From: Oscillospiraceae bacterium
GTDB taxonomy: Bacteria > Bacillota > Clostridia > Oscillospirales > Ruminococcaceae
Direction of reading: 5' to 3'
NCBI GenBank assembly: GCA_017432285.1
Contig: JAFRJM010000017.1
Coordinates: forward strand, 1-64,000
DNA: 64,000 bases
Below, one piece after another: positions 53,831-64,000 of the stretch. Positions within the stretch are counted from its first letter, which is position 1. Every line of letters begins with the position of its first letter. Under the pieces are notes generated by a model. The model worked only from the letters and a program-made list of their open reading frames with translations, was not told the origin of the DNA and searched no databases. The position numbers and the translations under genes are program-made.

Positions 53831-54892
53831 TTACTCTTCTCCGTACCGTTCCTGATCGATCTCTCTTGCTCTCTGCAGGCGAAGCCGATCCGCCTCATTG
53901 GCAGAGAGTTCCTTTTCCACGGTCTTTCCTGTTGCTTTGTCCGTATAAGTAACTGTGCGTCTTGCGTTCTTCTGTTTCTTTTTCTGCTTGATCTGTTCCT
54001 GGATCTGTTTCTTCATCTCTTCAGGATCATACATCTTCTTGAGCACCAAGCTCTGCAGCATAGTAAGTAAGTTCTGGAATCCCCAATAAAGGCTGAAGCC
54101 CAGCGGATACAGGAAGGAGAACCATGCGAACATAATGCTGGACGTGATCATCATCGATCTTGTCTGCCTTGCTGCCGCACCGTCCTGGGTGCCGGAGCTC
54201 TTCATCATGACATATGTGGAGAGTAGCTGCGTAACGATAGAGAAGATCGGGATAAGGAGGGCCCAGCCCAGCTTGAATTCCGGTTTCTCATAGAGGTTGA
54301 TGCTTCCGATATTCATCTGGAGGTTCTGGATCTTTGCCAGTTCAGGACCGTATGTGGATGAAAGATCGGAAAACGCCGCAAAGTTGGACTTTACGTACTG
54401 GATGATATAAGTCTCAATCATACGATTGTTACTTGCCAATGTTGTGCCTGCGTCTGCCGCAAGCTGGATCGTCCTCTCAGTCATATTGCTGATGAACTCG
54501 GACGGAAGTGTGAGCATGTAGGTCAGGGGCTTGTAGATAACTTCTACAAGACCGAACATGATCAGGAGGTTGATCACCATCGGAAGACATCCCGCTGTCG
54601 GGTTGTACCCGTATTCTGTGGTGAGCTTGCTGAGCTCCTCGTTCTGCTTCTCGCGGTCATTCTTGTATCTGGTCTGGATATCCTGGATCATCGGGTTGAA
54701 TGCCGCCATCATTGCAGTGCTCTTCTGCTGCTGCATGCTAAGCGGGAACATCAGGATCTTAGTGATCAGAGTGAATAAAAGAAGTGCAAAGACATATGCG
54801 AGAGGCATATGCAGTATATCTGTCACGAGCCAGTAACAGAATTTCATGATGTACCCGAGCGGTACCGCCAATAGGCTGTTAATTAGATTCAT
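53831..54892 (-). CDS. yidC: membrane protein insertase YidC/Oxa1
   Basis: Inserts and folds inner-membrane proteins. 353 residues with five hydrophobic helices. The family core TLITKILMFPLSMQQQKSTAMM carries the conserved Arg/Lys region, and NPTAGCLPMVINLLIMFGLVEVIY follows. A long periplasmic-type insertion occupies about 130-210. The C-terminus is a highly basic tail (KQIQEQIKQKKKQKNARR), typical for ribosome contact. No lipobox Cys is seen near the start. ATG at 54892 follows GGAGCTG. Confidence 0.96.
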   Translation of the reverse strand: MNLINSLLAVPLGYIMKFCYWLVTDILHMPLAYVFALLLFTLITKILMFPLSMQQQKSTAMMAAFNPMIQDIQTRYKNDREKQNEELSKLTTEYGYNPTAGCLPMVINLLIMFGLVEVIYKPLTYMLTLPSEFISNMTERTIQLAADAGTTLASNNRMIETYIIQYVKSNFAAFSDLSSTYGPELAKIQNLQMNIGSINLYEKPEFKLGWALLIPIFSIVTQLLSTYVMMKSSGTQDGAAARQTRSMMITSSIMFAWFSFLYPLGFSLYWGFQNLLTMLQSLVLKKMYDPEEMKKQIQEQIKQKKKQKNARRTVTYTDKATGKTVEKELSANEADRLRLQRAREIDQERYGEE

Positions 54893-54909
54893 AATCAGCT
54901 CCGATTATT

Positions 54910-55149
54910 TTATTTTTTCGGAGGAACAGGGTCATATCCCCACCCGCCGAATGGATTGCATCTTAGTATGCGGCGAATTCCAAGCCATACTCCGCGCACA
55001 GGTCCGTGGATCTGTATCGCCCCGATCATGTACTGACTGCAGGTCGGAGTATACCGGCAGCTCTTTCCTATCCATGGGGACAGCGTCAACTGATACAGAC
55101 GTATTATCCCTATAAGTATTTTACTGACTGCTGCACTGATCATCGCCAA
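54910..55149 (-). CDS. yidD: membrane protein insertion efficiency factor YidD
   Basis: 79-residue amphipathic protein with [22 protein letters not shown] and [12 protein letters not shown], the signature of YidD, which assists YidC. Starts at TTG 55149 or ATG 55143, both inside the end of rnpA (29-bp overlap at most). Canonical position between rnpA and yidC. Confidence 0.95.
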   Translation of the reverse strand: MAMISAAVSKILIGIIRLYQLTLSPWIGKSCRYTPTCSQYMIGAIQIHGPVRGVWLGIRRILRCNPFGGWGYDPVPPKK

Positions 55150-55474
55150 GAAAACCCGCCCTTGTTAAGTGATCCTTCAGGACTGCCTCAACATCTGTGC
55201 TTTTCTTATCCAGGATAGCATGTCTGCAAACCACGACTATATCGAAAGAATCCTCGGAGTCTTTCAGAAGGTCTGTTGCTGCTGCCTTGACTATCCTTCT
55301 TGCACGGTTGCGCTCCACTGCGCAACCAAGTTTTTTATTTGTTGTTATACCCAAACATATCCCGCCACGCTTTTTGGGCACCAGATAGGTGACCAACATG
55401 GGAGATACATAGGAAAGATTGCTTCTGTATGCTCTTTGAAACAGATAATTCTTATTAAGAGATTGTAATTTCAT
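55121..55474 (-). CDS. rnpA: ribonuclease P protein component
   Basis: Basic protein subunit of RNase P that helps the catalytic RNA bind pre-tRNA. Hallmarks: [12 protein letters not shown] and the RNR motif [15 protein letters not shown], then [11 protein letters not shown]. 117 residues, normal. ATG at 55474. Lies behind rpmH with a hairpin between them. Confidence 0.96.
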   Translation of the reverse strand: MKLQSLNKNYLFQRAYRSNLSYVSPMLVTYLVPKKRGGICLGITTNKKLGCAVERNRARRIVKAAATDLLKDSEDSFDIVVVCRHAILDKKSTDVEAVLKDHLTRAGFLGDDQCSSQ

Positions 55475-55500
55475 TAAGACCAGATGCCGACTTATTAATA

Positions 55501-55524
55501 AAGCCAGCCGCTATCGGTTGGCTT
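55501..55524 (-). terminator. hairpin between rpmH and rnpA (attenuator-like)
   Basis: 10-bp stem AAGCCAGCCG (55501-55510) and CGGTTGGCTT (55515-55524) with one G-U pair. The tail on the minus strand is only moderately T-rich (TTTATT), so it probably lowers read-through into rnpA and does not stop it. Confidence 0.6.
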
Positions 55525-55528
55525 CTTT

Positions 55529-55663
55529 TTACGCGCTTAGACGAGCCCGGCCGCGTGCACGACGACGTGCTAAGATCTTGCGTCCGCTCTTTGTTGCCAT
55601 ACGCTTCAGGAAACCGTGTTCCTTTTTCTGTGTCCTTTTCTTAGGATGAAATGTAGGTTGCAT
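55529..55663 (-). CDS. rpmH: 50S ribosomal protein L34
   Basis: 44 residues: [20 protein letters not shown], then [20 protein letters not shown] and a short end. The sequence is diagnostic of bL34, with only slight variation ([10 protein letters not shown] for the usual MKRTYQPKKR). ATG at 55663 has AAAGGAG seven bases upstream. First gene of the leftward origin operon. Confidence 0.97.
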   Translation of the reverse strand: MQPTFHPKKRTQKKEHGFLKRMATKSGRKILARRRARGRARLSA

Positions 55664-55696
55664 TAGAATTCTCCTTTATAAACCTCGCGGAAAATA

Positions 55697-55726
55697 AGTA
55701 TATACTAGTGCATTTTTGATTGTCAA
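55697..55726 (-). promoter_or_regulatory. promoter of rpmH-rnpA-yidC operon
   Basis: Minus strand TTGACA (55721-55726), 18-bp spacer, TATACT (55697-55702), 34 bp before the rpmH ATG. Confidence 0.75.
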
Positions 55727-55801
55727 GGAAAAAACATTTACTCCTATTTCTTTTTCTTCGTTTTTGTATGGCGTTTTTCGACGCAAAATAGGCCTTTTTT
55801 G

Positions 55802-55830
55802 TTGAAAACAGACCCTATTTTTGATAAAAT
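55802..55830 (+). promoter_or_regulatory. candidate promoter of dnaA
   Basis: TTGAAA (55802-55807), 17-bp spacer, TAAAAT (55825-55830), 56 bp before the dnaA ATG. A weaker alternative, TTGATA (55821) with TATAGT, lies just downstream. Confidence 0.6.
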
Positions 55831-55886
55831 TAATGGGTACATTATATAGTATTATTTTAAAGACATTCTATTTAAAGAGGACGACT

Positions 55887-57191
55887 ATGGATTCCTTCTC
55901 ACAATGCTTAGACGCTGTAAAAGAGTACTGCAAACAGTATATAACTGAAGCAGCTTACAATCTCTGGATCAACGGACTCGAAGCCGAATCATTCAACGGA
56001 GACAGTGCCGTTCTTTCCGCTTCATCCGAATTTCTGAGGTCGAACGTAGAATCCCGTTATCTTAATTTGCTTAAAGAAGGCTTTGAAGCTGTCATCGGTT
56101 ATTCAATCGACTTAAAGATAATAGCAAGGGACAGCAAAGCTCCGGAGACAGTCCTTCATGCTCCTATGGCAACAAGAGGCGAGAGTTCCTACACCTTTGA
56201 TAACTTTATCATAGGACCGGACAACAGATTTGCTCATGCTGCAGCTATTGCAGTAGCAGCAAATCCTTCAAACGCGTACAACCCGCTGTTCATCTACGGA
56301 TCATCTGGACTCGGAAAGACACATCTTCTTTATGCTATCAAGAACCAACTTGCACAGACCAGACCTGAACTCAAGGTTCTGTATATTGGTGGAGACAGTT
56401 TCACCAATGAACTAATAGCTGCCATCAAGAGCGGATCAACAGAGCCTTTCCACGAGAAATACCGCAATGTTGATGTCCTTCTGGTCGACGACGTACAGTT
56501 CATAGGAGGAAAAGAAGCCACTCAGGAAGAATTCTTCCACACCTTCAACGCTCTCCATGATGCACATAAGCAGATCGTATTGACATCAGACCGTCCTCCT
56601 AAAGAGATAAAGAGTCTGGAAGACCGTCTCCGCACACGTTTTGAATGGGGACTTATTGCAGACGTTAAACCGCCGGATATCGAAACCAGGATTTCAATCC
56701 TCTATCAGAAAGCGGATGAGATGAATTTCAAGCTTCCTGCCGATGTCGCGGAATATATCGCGCAGCAGCTCAAAAACGACGTCAGACAGCTTGAAGGAAC
56801 GTTAAAGAAACTCTATGCCTATTACCTGATGACTGGTTCCGAACCGACTTTGGCACAGGCACAGGAAGCAATCAGCGACATAATCAACGAGCAGATGCCA
56901 TGGCCGGCAACAGTAGATAAAATCATTGAGGAATGCTCAAGGACATTCGTTGTTTCCGCCGATGATCTTCGTTCCAACAAGCAGAATGCAGATATATCTA
57001 CAGCCAGACAGGCAGCTATGTATGTCATCCGTGAGATAACCGGAAATACGATGGAAAAGATAGGTGCTGAACTTGGCGGAAGAAATCATGCAACTGTAGT
57101 CTACGCCATCCGTAAAGTTGAGAAACAGATGAAAGAAGATCCAAGGTTCAAAGCTATAGTTGAAGATATAATCAAAAACTGTCAGCAATAA
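55887..57191 (+). CDS. dnaA: chromosomal replication initiator DnaA
   Basis: AAA+ ATPase that melts oriC. Domain I covers about 1-80. Domain III has Walker A GSSGLGKTH (138-146), Walker B VLLVDDVQFIGG near 196-207, and sensor motifs LTSDRPPKEI and RLRTRFEWGL. Domain IV carries the DNA-binding signature IGAELGGRNHATVVYAIRK near the C-terminus. Length from ATG 55887 is 434 residues, normal; GAGG lies six bases upstream. The frame to 55821 adds 22 residues across the promoter and is rejected. Confidence 0.98.
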   Translation: MDSFSQCLDAVKEYCKQYITEAAYNLWINGLEAESFNGDSAVLSASSEFLRSNVESRYLNLLKEGFEAVIGYSIDLKIIARDSKAPETVLHAPMATRGESSYTFDNFIIGPDNRFAHAAAIAVAANPSNAYNPLFIYGSSGLGKTHLLYAIKNQLAQTRPELKVLYIGGDSFTNELIAAIKSGSTEPFHEKYRNVDVLLVDDVQFIGGKEATQEEFFHTFNALHDAHKQIVLTSDRPPKEIKSLEDRLRTRFEWGLIADVKPPDIETRISILYQKADEMNFKLPADVAEYIAQQLKNDVRQLEGTLKKLYAYYLMTGSEPTLAQAQEAISDIINEQMPWPATVDKIIEECSRTFVVSADDLRSNKQNADISTARQAAMYVIREITGNTMEKIGAELGGRNHATVVYAIRKVEKQMKEDPRFKAIVEDIIKNCQQ

Positions 57192-57401
57192 ACATTTTTT
57201 TAACTATTTACTCATTGTTTTCAACATCATCAACATCTGTTTTTGATTATCAGCAGATTAAATATATTTTAAACACCGGTCTGTGAAAGATTTATCATTG
57301 ATTTTTCAATATATTTCTTCATTCTTATGAATCTTCCACATTTTAACGGTGCCTACTAAAATAACTCAATAAATATATTAAAGATTAGGGGATTGTGAAT
57401 C
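57192..57401. other. probable oriC segment between dnaA and dnaN
   Basis: 210-bp AT-rich intergenic region at the divergence point of the two replication arms. No exact TTATCCACA box is found here or upstream of dnaA. Near matches are TGATTCACA (reverse strand, 57394-57402), TCTTCCACA (57332-57340), TCTTTCACA (reverse, 57282-57290) and TTTTCAACA (57218-57226). AT-only runs such as AAATATATTTTAAA could be the unwinding element. Confidence 0.6.
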
Positions 57402-58511
57402 ATGAAAATTACTTGCAACCGGATGGAGCTTCTTACTTCGATAACCGGAGTCAGCAGAGCAGTCAGCGGAAAGTCATCTATTCCTTCCATAGAAGGTATT
57501 CTGTTTGAGTGCGATGACACCAAACTGAAACTCACAGCATACGATCTTGAGATAGGTATCATTACCTATACAGCAGCTGAGGTATACGACACAGGAAGTA
57601 TCGTAATCAATGCCAGACTTCTCAGTGATATCCTCCGCAAGAGCGATGGAGATACAGTAACTATCGAAAGCGATGACAACCTCAGAGTAAACATTCAGAG
57701 CGGCATCACAAAATACAATTTTATTGGTATTTCTGCTCTGGATTTCCCTGAACTTCCGACACCCACAACAGACAATTCACTGACTATTCCGGGACAGGAT
57801 ATCAAAGATCTCATAGATAAGACTATTTATGCAGTATCCACCAGCGATCAGAAACCCGTTCATACCGGAAGCAAATTCATTCTTGAGGATAATGTGCTCA
57901 CAGTTGTATCCGTTGACGGACATAGGCTTGCGATTGCAAAGAAAGACGGACTTGAGAGTGACCTTGAGACTTCTTTTATAGTTCCTGCAAAGACTCTTCA
58001 GGAATTGTCAAAACTCATCGGAGACAAAGAAGAGAACATTAAAGTAAGCACAGCAAGAAGATATGCAGTATTCAATCTTGTTGGCTACACGGTGATCACC
58101 CGTCTGTTAGAGGGAGATTTCATCGATTATAAGAAGAGCTTACCGCGTTCTTATAAGACTGTAGTTACACTTAATGCCGGAAGTCTCATAGATGCTGTAG
58201 ACAGGACCTCTTTGCTTATCAGCGACAGGTTCAAGAGTCCCATTAGACTGGAAGTTGAAGATCAGTCTATAAAAGTAAGCTGCACGACAGCACTGGGATC
58301 TGTTCATGACGAGATAGCTTGCGAATCAGAGGGAGATCCTGTAACGATAGGTTTCAACTACCGCTATATCCTGGATGCTCTCCGCAATGCAGGTGTTTCC
58401 ACAGTGAAGCTCATGCTCAATGAACCCACGATGCCCATGACTGTTGTTCCGGAAGATGGAGATGATTTCCTTTATCTTATCCTTCCGGTGAGATTGCGTT
58501 CCAATGACTAG
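57402..58511 (+). CDS. dnaN: DNA polymerase III beta sliding clamp
   Basis: Ring clamp tethering the replicative polymerase. 369 residues; three repeated clamp domains. MKITCNRMELLTSITGVSRA at the N-terminus, LVGYTVITRLLEGDFIDYKK in the middle, and the C-terminal NEPTMPMTVVPEDGDDFLYL with ILPVRL, the conserved clamp end near the partner-peptide pocket. ATG at 57402. Overlaps yaaA by 8 bp. Confidence 0.98.
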   Translation: MKITCNRMELLTSITGVSRAVSGKSSIPSIEGILFECDDTKLKLTAYDLEIGIITYTAAEVYDTGSIVINARLLSDILRKSDGDTVTIESDDNLRVNIQSGITKYNFIGISALDFPELPTPTTDNSLTIPGQDIKDLIDKTIYAVSTSDQKPVHTGSKFILEDNVLTVVSVDGHRLAIAKKDGLESDLETSFIVPAKTLQELSKLIGDKEENIKVSTARRYAVFNLVGYTVITRLLEGDFIDYKKSLPRSYKTVVTLNAGSLIDAVDRTSLLISDRFKSPIRLEVEDQSIKVSCTTALGSVHDEIACESEGDPVTIGFNYRYILDALRNAGVSTVKLMLNEPTMPMTVVPEDGDDFLYLILPVRLRSND

Positions 58512-58716
58512 AATATTGATTCATACAGATTACATCACTTTGAGTCAGTTCCTTAAATTCTCCGGAGCTGTTGAGACCGGAGGAGAAGCGGGAGACGAAA
58601 TAAGAGCCGGACAGGTCCTTCTTAATGGAGAACCCTGCACGGTAAAAGGAAAAAAACTGTACGGCGGCGAAGTAGTAACTGTATATGGTGAAGATTATCA
58701 GGTGGTGAAGCCGTGA
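58504..58716 (+). CDS. yaaA: S4-domain RNA-binding protein YaaA
   Basis: 70-residue S4-like domain with DYITLSQFLKFSGAVETGGEA, then RAGQVLLNGEPCTVKGKKLY. This small protein is conserved between dnaN and recF across Bacillota and is linked to ribosome assembly in some work; its exact role is open. The ATG lies inside the end of dnaN, and the stop overlaps the recF GTG by 4 bp. Confidence 0.93.
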   Translation: MTRILIHTDYITLSQFLKFSGAVETGGEAGDEIRAGQVLLNGEPCTVKGKKLYGGEVVTVYGEDYQVVKP

Positions 58717-59804
58717 GGCTGATATCGGAAAAGATCCTGAATTTTCGAAATATAGCATCCGCAGAATTTGTTCCCTCGGAGACAGTGACTGTCATCTGCG
58801 GGGAGAACGGACAGGGAAAGACCAATCTTCTTGAGAGTATCTTTCTCCTGAGCGGAGCCAAAAGTTTCCGAAAAGTGAAGGATCGTGAAATGATCACAAA
58901 AGAAGAGGAGTTTTCTGTGATCGATGCCTTGTTTTTCGCGGGGCAGAGGGAACAAAGTTTCCATTTTACGATCAGTGACAAAGGAAGACGCGCCTCTCTC
59001 AATCATGGTTCGGAACAAAAGGCTTCAGATTTTGCTGGAACCTTTTGTTGTGTTGTCTTTTCTCCGGATCATCTTGAACTTGTGAAGGGCACACCGTCTG
59101 AGAGAAGGAGATTTCTGGATACTGCTCTGTGTCAGCTTTCTCCCAGATATCTGAACGATCTCAGAAACTACACAAGGCTCATCCAACAGAAGAACACACT
59201 GCTCAAGGATGCCAGAGGGATAGCGGCAGCGTTCGATATCCTGGATATATACGACCGGCAGCTGGCTGATAATGCCGTGGGTATCTCAAAAGCCAGAAGA
59301 GCTTTTGTAGGCCAGCTGGATCTTGTGTCAAGAGAGGCATATGCTTCGATCTCCGGAAAATGGGAAGAGATGGAACTGGGATACCAGTCAACTCTGTTTG
59401 ATAGCGGTGACTTTGACCCGGAAGAGGCATACAAAAGGATACTTGCCGCGAGAACAGATGACATAAGGGCAGGATTTTCAACTGTCGGACCTCACAGAGA
59501 CGATCTGGATATGAAAATAAACGGAGATCCGGCAAAGATATATGCTTCACAGGGACAGCAGAGAACAGCAGTGCTCGCTCTTAAACTGGCGGAAGCGGAG
59601 CTTTTCAGGCAGAAACTTGAGGAAGAACCGATACTGCTGCTGGACGATGTCCTCTCCGAGCTGGACGGATACAGACAGGAATTTCTGCTAAAGAGATTGG
59701 GCAGATCCCAGGCGATAATAACCTGCTGTGATCCGAATTTCGTTGAGAGGCAGACAGATGCGAAGGTCTTCAGGATGCACCGCGGTGTCCTTACGGAGGA
59801 ATGA
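58713..59804 (+). CDS. recF: DNA repair and replication protein RecF
   Basis: SMC-like ATPase of gap repair that loads RecA with RecO and RecR. Walker A GENGQGKTNLLES (30-42 roughly), SGAKSFR, then FSPDHLELVKGTPSERRRFLD typical of RecF, GPHRDDLDMKING, the signature ASQGQQRTAVLALKLAE, and Walker B PILLLDDVLSELD. Length 363. GTG start at 58713, coupled to yaaA. Confidence 0.97.
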   Translation: MRLISEKILNFRNIASAEFVPSETVTVICGENGQGKTNLLESIFLLSGAKSFRKVKDREMITKEEEFSVIDALFFAGQREQSFHFTISDKGRRASLNHGSEQKASDFAGTFCCVVFSPDHLELVKGTPSERRRFLDTALCQLSPRYLNDLRNYTRLIQQKNTLLKDARGIAAAFDILDIYDRQLADNAVGISKARRAFVGQLDLVSREAYASISGKWEEMELGYQSTLFDSGDFDPEEAYKRILAARTDDIRAGFSTVGPHRDDLDMKINGDPAKIYASQGQQRTAVLALKLAEAELFRQKLEEEPILLLDDVLSELDGYRQEFLLKRLGRSQAIITCCDPNFVERQTDAKVFRMHRGVLTEE

Positions 59805-59807
59805 GCC

Positions 59808-60074
59808 ATGTATCTGCATCTTGGAAACGACATCGCGGTAAGAACCAGCGAAGTGATAGGCATTTTTGATTTCGACTACTGCTCGATAGACAAGAGAGCA
59901 AGGATGTTCCTGTCAAAGGCACAGAAGAACGGGGAGATCATTGATGTCACATATGAACTGCCGAAGAGCTTTATAGTCACGGCAGATAAAAAGAAAAAGA
60001 GAGTATATATAACGAACGTCTCAACGTCTACTCTCGCAAAACGTGCGGAGAAAGAAAGAGAGATCGAAGAATAG
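59808..60074 (+). CDS. remB: extracellular matrix regulator RemB (DUF370)
   Basis: 88 residues beginning MYLHLGNDIAVRTSEVIGIF, the DUF370/RemB signature. In Bacillus subtilis RemB acts in biofilm-matrix gene control (established knowledge); here the position between recF and gyrB is the conserved one. The second half is basic with ITNVSTSTLAKRAEKERE. Starts 3 bp after recF. Confidence 0.94.
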   Translation: MYLHLGNDIAVRTSEVIGIFDFDYCSIDKRARMFLSKAQKNGEIIDVTYELPKSFIVTADKKKKRVYITNVSTSTLAKRAEKEREIEE

Positions 60075-60078
60075 GTAA

Positions 60079-62079
<2,001 letters not shown>

Positions 62080-62107
62080 TAAAAGATCAAAAAAACAGGA
62101 TAGCCCC

Positions 62108-62746
62108 ATGCCGAAGATCCTTCCGGAGGGCAGGCCTTTCAAAATAAGGTGCACTGTTACGGAAACGGATCAGTTTCAGGCGGATTTTCTGGGAGAATAC
62201 GGGGATATGATCTATTCCCGCAAGCAGAATATCCGGAAGACCCTGATCGGCATAAGCGTATGCCTCATTTTGGTGATAATTATTCTTATGTCAAGAGAAC
62301 TTGTCAATCAGGCAGCGTGGTTTCCGGCAGCGTTTGCTCTTATGTATCTGGCATATGGCCTGTATTTCCACTTTTACGAGTACAGGACCAATTACAGACA
62401 GTTTCAGAAACATCTGGAACAGGCAGTCGATAAAGGACTGACCATATATCCCGAGGAAACGATCACCTATGATTTCTCGGATTCTTCGGTATACATGGAG
62501 TATGACGGCGGAATGAAGAGATACTTCCTTTATGAGGATATACGGTATTTTGAGGAGACAGACAGATTCTATATGTTTGGAATGAAATACAGGCCGAAAG
62601 AGAACAGGCTCACAGGATTTGAGAGGGCTCTTTTCCCAAAAAGGGATCTGGACCCGGAAATAGAGGAGAGATTGCTTCAGGTGATGGCGAACGTGGTCGA
62701 AGCGTATGATCTGAGACCGGTTCTGGAGGATCACCCATTCAAGTGA
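62108..62746 (+). CDS. YcxB-like membrane protein (first of two)
   Basis: About 212 residues. A short cytoplasmic N-terminus (FKIRCTVTETDQFQADFL), two membrane helices near 40-90 (LIGISVCLILVIIILMS and AAFALMYLAYGLYFHFY), then a soluble YcxB-type domain with TITYDFSDSSVYMEYDGGMK and RYFEETDRFYMF. The function is unknown. The ATG at 62108 has AGGA seven bases upstream; an ATG at 62072 overlapping the gyrB stop would add 12 residues. Lies between gyrB and gyrA. Confidence 0.78.
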   Translation: MPKILPEGRPFKIRCTVTETDQFQADFLGEYGDMIYSRKQNIRKTLIGISVCLILVIIILMSRELVNQAAWFPAAFALMYLAYGLYFHFYEYRTNYRQFQKHLEQAVDKGLTIYPEETITYDFSDSSVYMEYDGGMKRYFLYEDIRYFEETDRFYMFGMKYRPKENRLTGFERALFPKRDLDPEIEERLLQVMANVVEAYDLRPVLEDHPFK

Positions 62747-62747
62747 T

Positions 62748-63251
62748 ATGCAGCAGGAAGAACGTGTTTTTTATTTGTCGCCTGAAGAGGCGGAAGCCGT
62801 GGCAAAGGCAGAAACGGGGATAGGCGATCTCCCGAGGCAGATGTCCATGGGACTGGTGATAATGCTTATGGCTGTGATCGTCCTGAGGATCATCATGGAT
62901 ATGCCGCTTCCCTCGCTGAAAGCCATAGGAGCATATGTCGTGGCCCTCGTTGCCTGGGTGATCCTGGTGGTTCATTCCAGATTCAAGGTTAAACAGGCAG
63001 CTGAGGAACTGAAGGGAAAGCCGTACTATCTCAGAGTATCGGAAGCGGAAGTCGCTGCTGGGAAATACAGAGATGATCTGACATATCACGCTGTGTGGAA
63101 CGATATACAGATGATAGAGAGAGGATCACTTATATACAGGATCACTTCTCCGATGGGAAGACTATGCCTTCCAAAAACAGCTCTTTCCTATGAGGAGAGA
63201 GAAAAGCTTGAAACGCTGGGAACTATCCAGGTCGAGCGAAAATGGATGTAA
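62748..63251 (+). CDS. YcxB-like membrane protein (second of two)
   Basis: 167 residues with the same layout as its neighbour: N-terminal soluble part, two membrane helices (MGLVIMLMAVIVLRIIM and AIGAYVVALVAWVILVVHS), and a C-terminal domain with DLTYHAVWNDIQMIERGSLI. Probably a diverged duplicate of the preceding gene. Starts one base after its stop and ends 18 bp before gyrA. Confidence 0.78.
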   Translation: MQQEERVFYLSPEEAEAVAKAETGIGDLPRQMSMGLVIMLMAVIVLRIIMDMPLPSLKAIGAYVVALVAWVILVVHSRFKVKQAAEELKGKPYYLRVSEAEVAAGKYRDDLTYHAVWNDIQMIERGSLIYRITSPMGRLCLPKTALSYEEREKLETLGTIQVERKWM

Positions 63252-63269
63252 CACGAAAGTGAGATATAG

Positions 63270-64000
63270 ATGGAAGAATTCAATCTTGAAAATGAAAAGA
63301 TCGTAGAGGTCAACGTTGAAGAGGAGATAAAGCAAAGTTTTCTTGACTATTCAATGTCTGTTATAGTCAGCCGGGCTTTGCCGGACGTCCGTGACGGTCT
63401 CAAACCGGTCCACAGAAGGATTCTCTATTCAATGGATGAGAACGGACTGACTCACGAGAAGCCCACCAGGAAGTGCGCGACGATCGTCGGCGCGGTCCTT
63501 GGCGCATATCACCCGCACGGAGACTCATCGGTATACGGAGCGCTGGTTCGTCTCGCTCAGACCTTCTCAATGCGGTATCCTCTCGTAGAGGGACAGGGAA
63601 ACTTCGGTTCGGTGGACGGTGACCCGCCTGCAGCATACCGTTATACGGAAGCAAGGATGGCCCGTATAGCCAACCTCATGCTTGAGGACATAGATAAGGA
63701 AACGGTGGATTTCATCCCCAACTTTGATGACACCACAACAGAGCCGGAAGTGCTTCCTGCAAGGCTTCCGAACCTTCTTATCAATGGATCGCAGGGTATC
63801 GCTGTCGGTATGGCGACAAATATCCCTCCCCACAATCTCTCGGAAGTCATCGACGCAGTGGATTATCTTATCGATAATCCGGACTGCAACGTCCTTGACC
63901 TGATGAACTACATCCAGGGACCGGATTTCCCGACAGGCGGTATCATCATGGGAAGGAGCGGCATCCGCGCAGCTTATGCTACCGGACGCGGCAAGATAAA
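63270..64000 (+). CDS. gyrA: DNA gyrase subunit A, 3' end cut by window edge
   Basis: DNA breakage-reunion subunit; the first 243 residues are present. [20 protein letters not shown] at 18-37, then [14 protein letters not shown], the quinolone-resistance region [15 protein letters not shown], and the active-site Tyr in [13 protein letters not shown]. Position 90, matching E. coli Asp87, is Gly (GGA at 63537-63539), while Ser86 (E. coli Ser83) is retained. ATG at 63270 has only a weak upstream GTGAG site. Confidence 0.97.
   Translation, partial: MEEFNLENEKIVEVNVEEEIKQSFLDYSMSVIVSRALPDVRDGLKPVHRRILYSMDENGLTHEKPTRKCATIVGAVLGAYHPHGDSSVYGALVRLAQTFSMRYPLVEGQGNFGSVDGDPPAAYRYTEARMARIANLMLEDIDKETVDFIPNFDDTTTEPEVLPARLPNLLINGSQGIAVGMATNIPPHNLSEVIDAVDYLIDNPDCNVLDLMNYIQGPDFPTGGIIMGRSGIRAAYATGRGKI

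Noticed and set aside
52886-54070. 394-codon plus-strand frame opposite jag and yidC
   Set aside because: Antisense shadow with long Leu/Phe runs complementary to the Lys/Glu linker of Jag; both genes underneath are certain.

Overview
The window is the replication-origin neighbourhood of a low-to-middle GC Gram-positive bacterium of the class Clostridia (Bacillota). Support: the order rpmH-rnpA-yidD-yidC-jag-pyrophosphatase-mnmE-mnmG-rsmG runs left from the origin, and dnaA-dnaN-yaaA-recF-remB-gyrB-gyrA runs right. Also present are the operon rimP-nusA-ylxR(rnpM)-ylxQ-infB-rbfA-nrnA-truB-ribF, parS sites of the form TGTTCCACGTGGAACA beside parAB, a TelA/XpaC pair, and strong Shine-Dalgarno sequences. 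I cannot fix the family from sequence alone.

Layout. 0-6.8 kb: an AT-rich polysaccharide island on the minus strand (Wzm/Wzt ABC exporter, dTDP-L-rhamnose genes rfbC-rfbA-rfbD, the last cut by the left edge) plus two family 2 glycosyltransferases. 6.8-14.7 kb: the translation/transcription-factor operon behind a near-consensus promoter that carries a palindrome. 14.7-20.2 kb: gap, a DEDDh exonuclease, tRNA-Ser(CGA), three parS or parS-like sites, parA, parB and serS. 20.3-26.2 kb: an MBOAT O-acyltransferase with an SGNH-like partner, tRNA-Met and tRNA-Glu, a large GT-C-like membrane protein and a 2-hydroxyacid dehydrogenase. 26.4-31.3 kb (minus): two polytopic membrane proteins, then XpaC and TelA. 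31.5-39.3 kb (plus): small conserved proteins, a free-methionine sulfoxide reductase, a GT-C glycosyltransferase, a UDP-galactopyranose-mutase-like flavoprotein, a polyprenyl-phosphate-type GT2, a large membrane protein and a lipoprotein. 39.4-48.2 kb: an ABC exporter, mscL, threonine aldolase, an acyltransferase, pepT, a small XRE regulator and a second MBOAT/AlgJ-like pair. 48.2-64 kb: the canonical origin region, ending inside gyrA.

How the genes work together. Core replication, segregation and translation genes bracket about 28 kb of mostly cell-surface genes. These include two separate AlgI/AlgJ-like O-acylation pairs, several GT-C-like membrane proteins and a flavoprotein/GT2 pair, which suggests synthesis and decoration of a surface glycan (inference). 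No transposase, integrase, CRISPR array or toxin-antitoxin locus was seen.

The most notable points are the orientation of parA-parB-serS (a single inversion of about 31 kb would restore the usual rsmG-parA-parB order), the parS cluster around a tRNA gene, a Gly at the quinolone-resistance position of GyrA, an unusual structured leader at 34.3 kb, and two YcxB-like membrane genes inserted between gyrB and gyrA.
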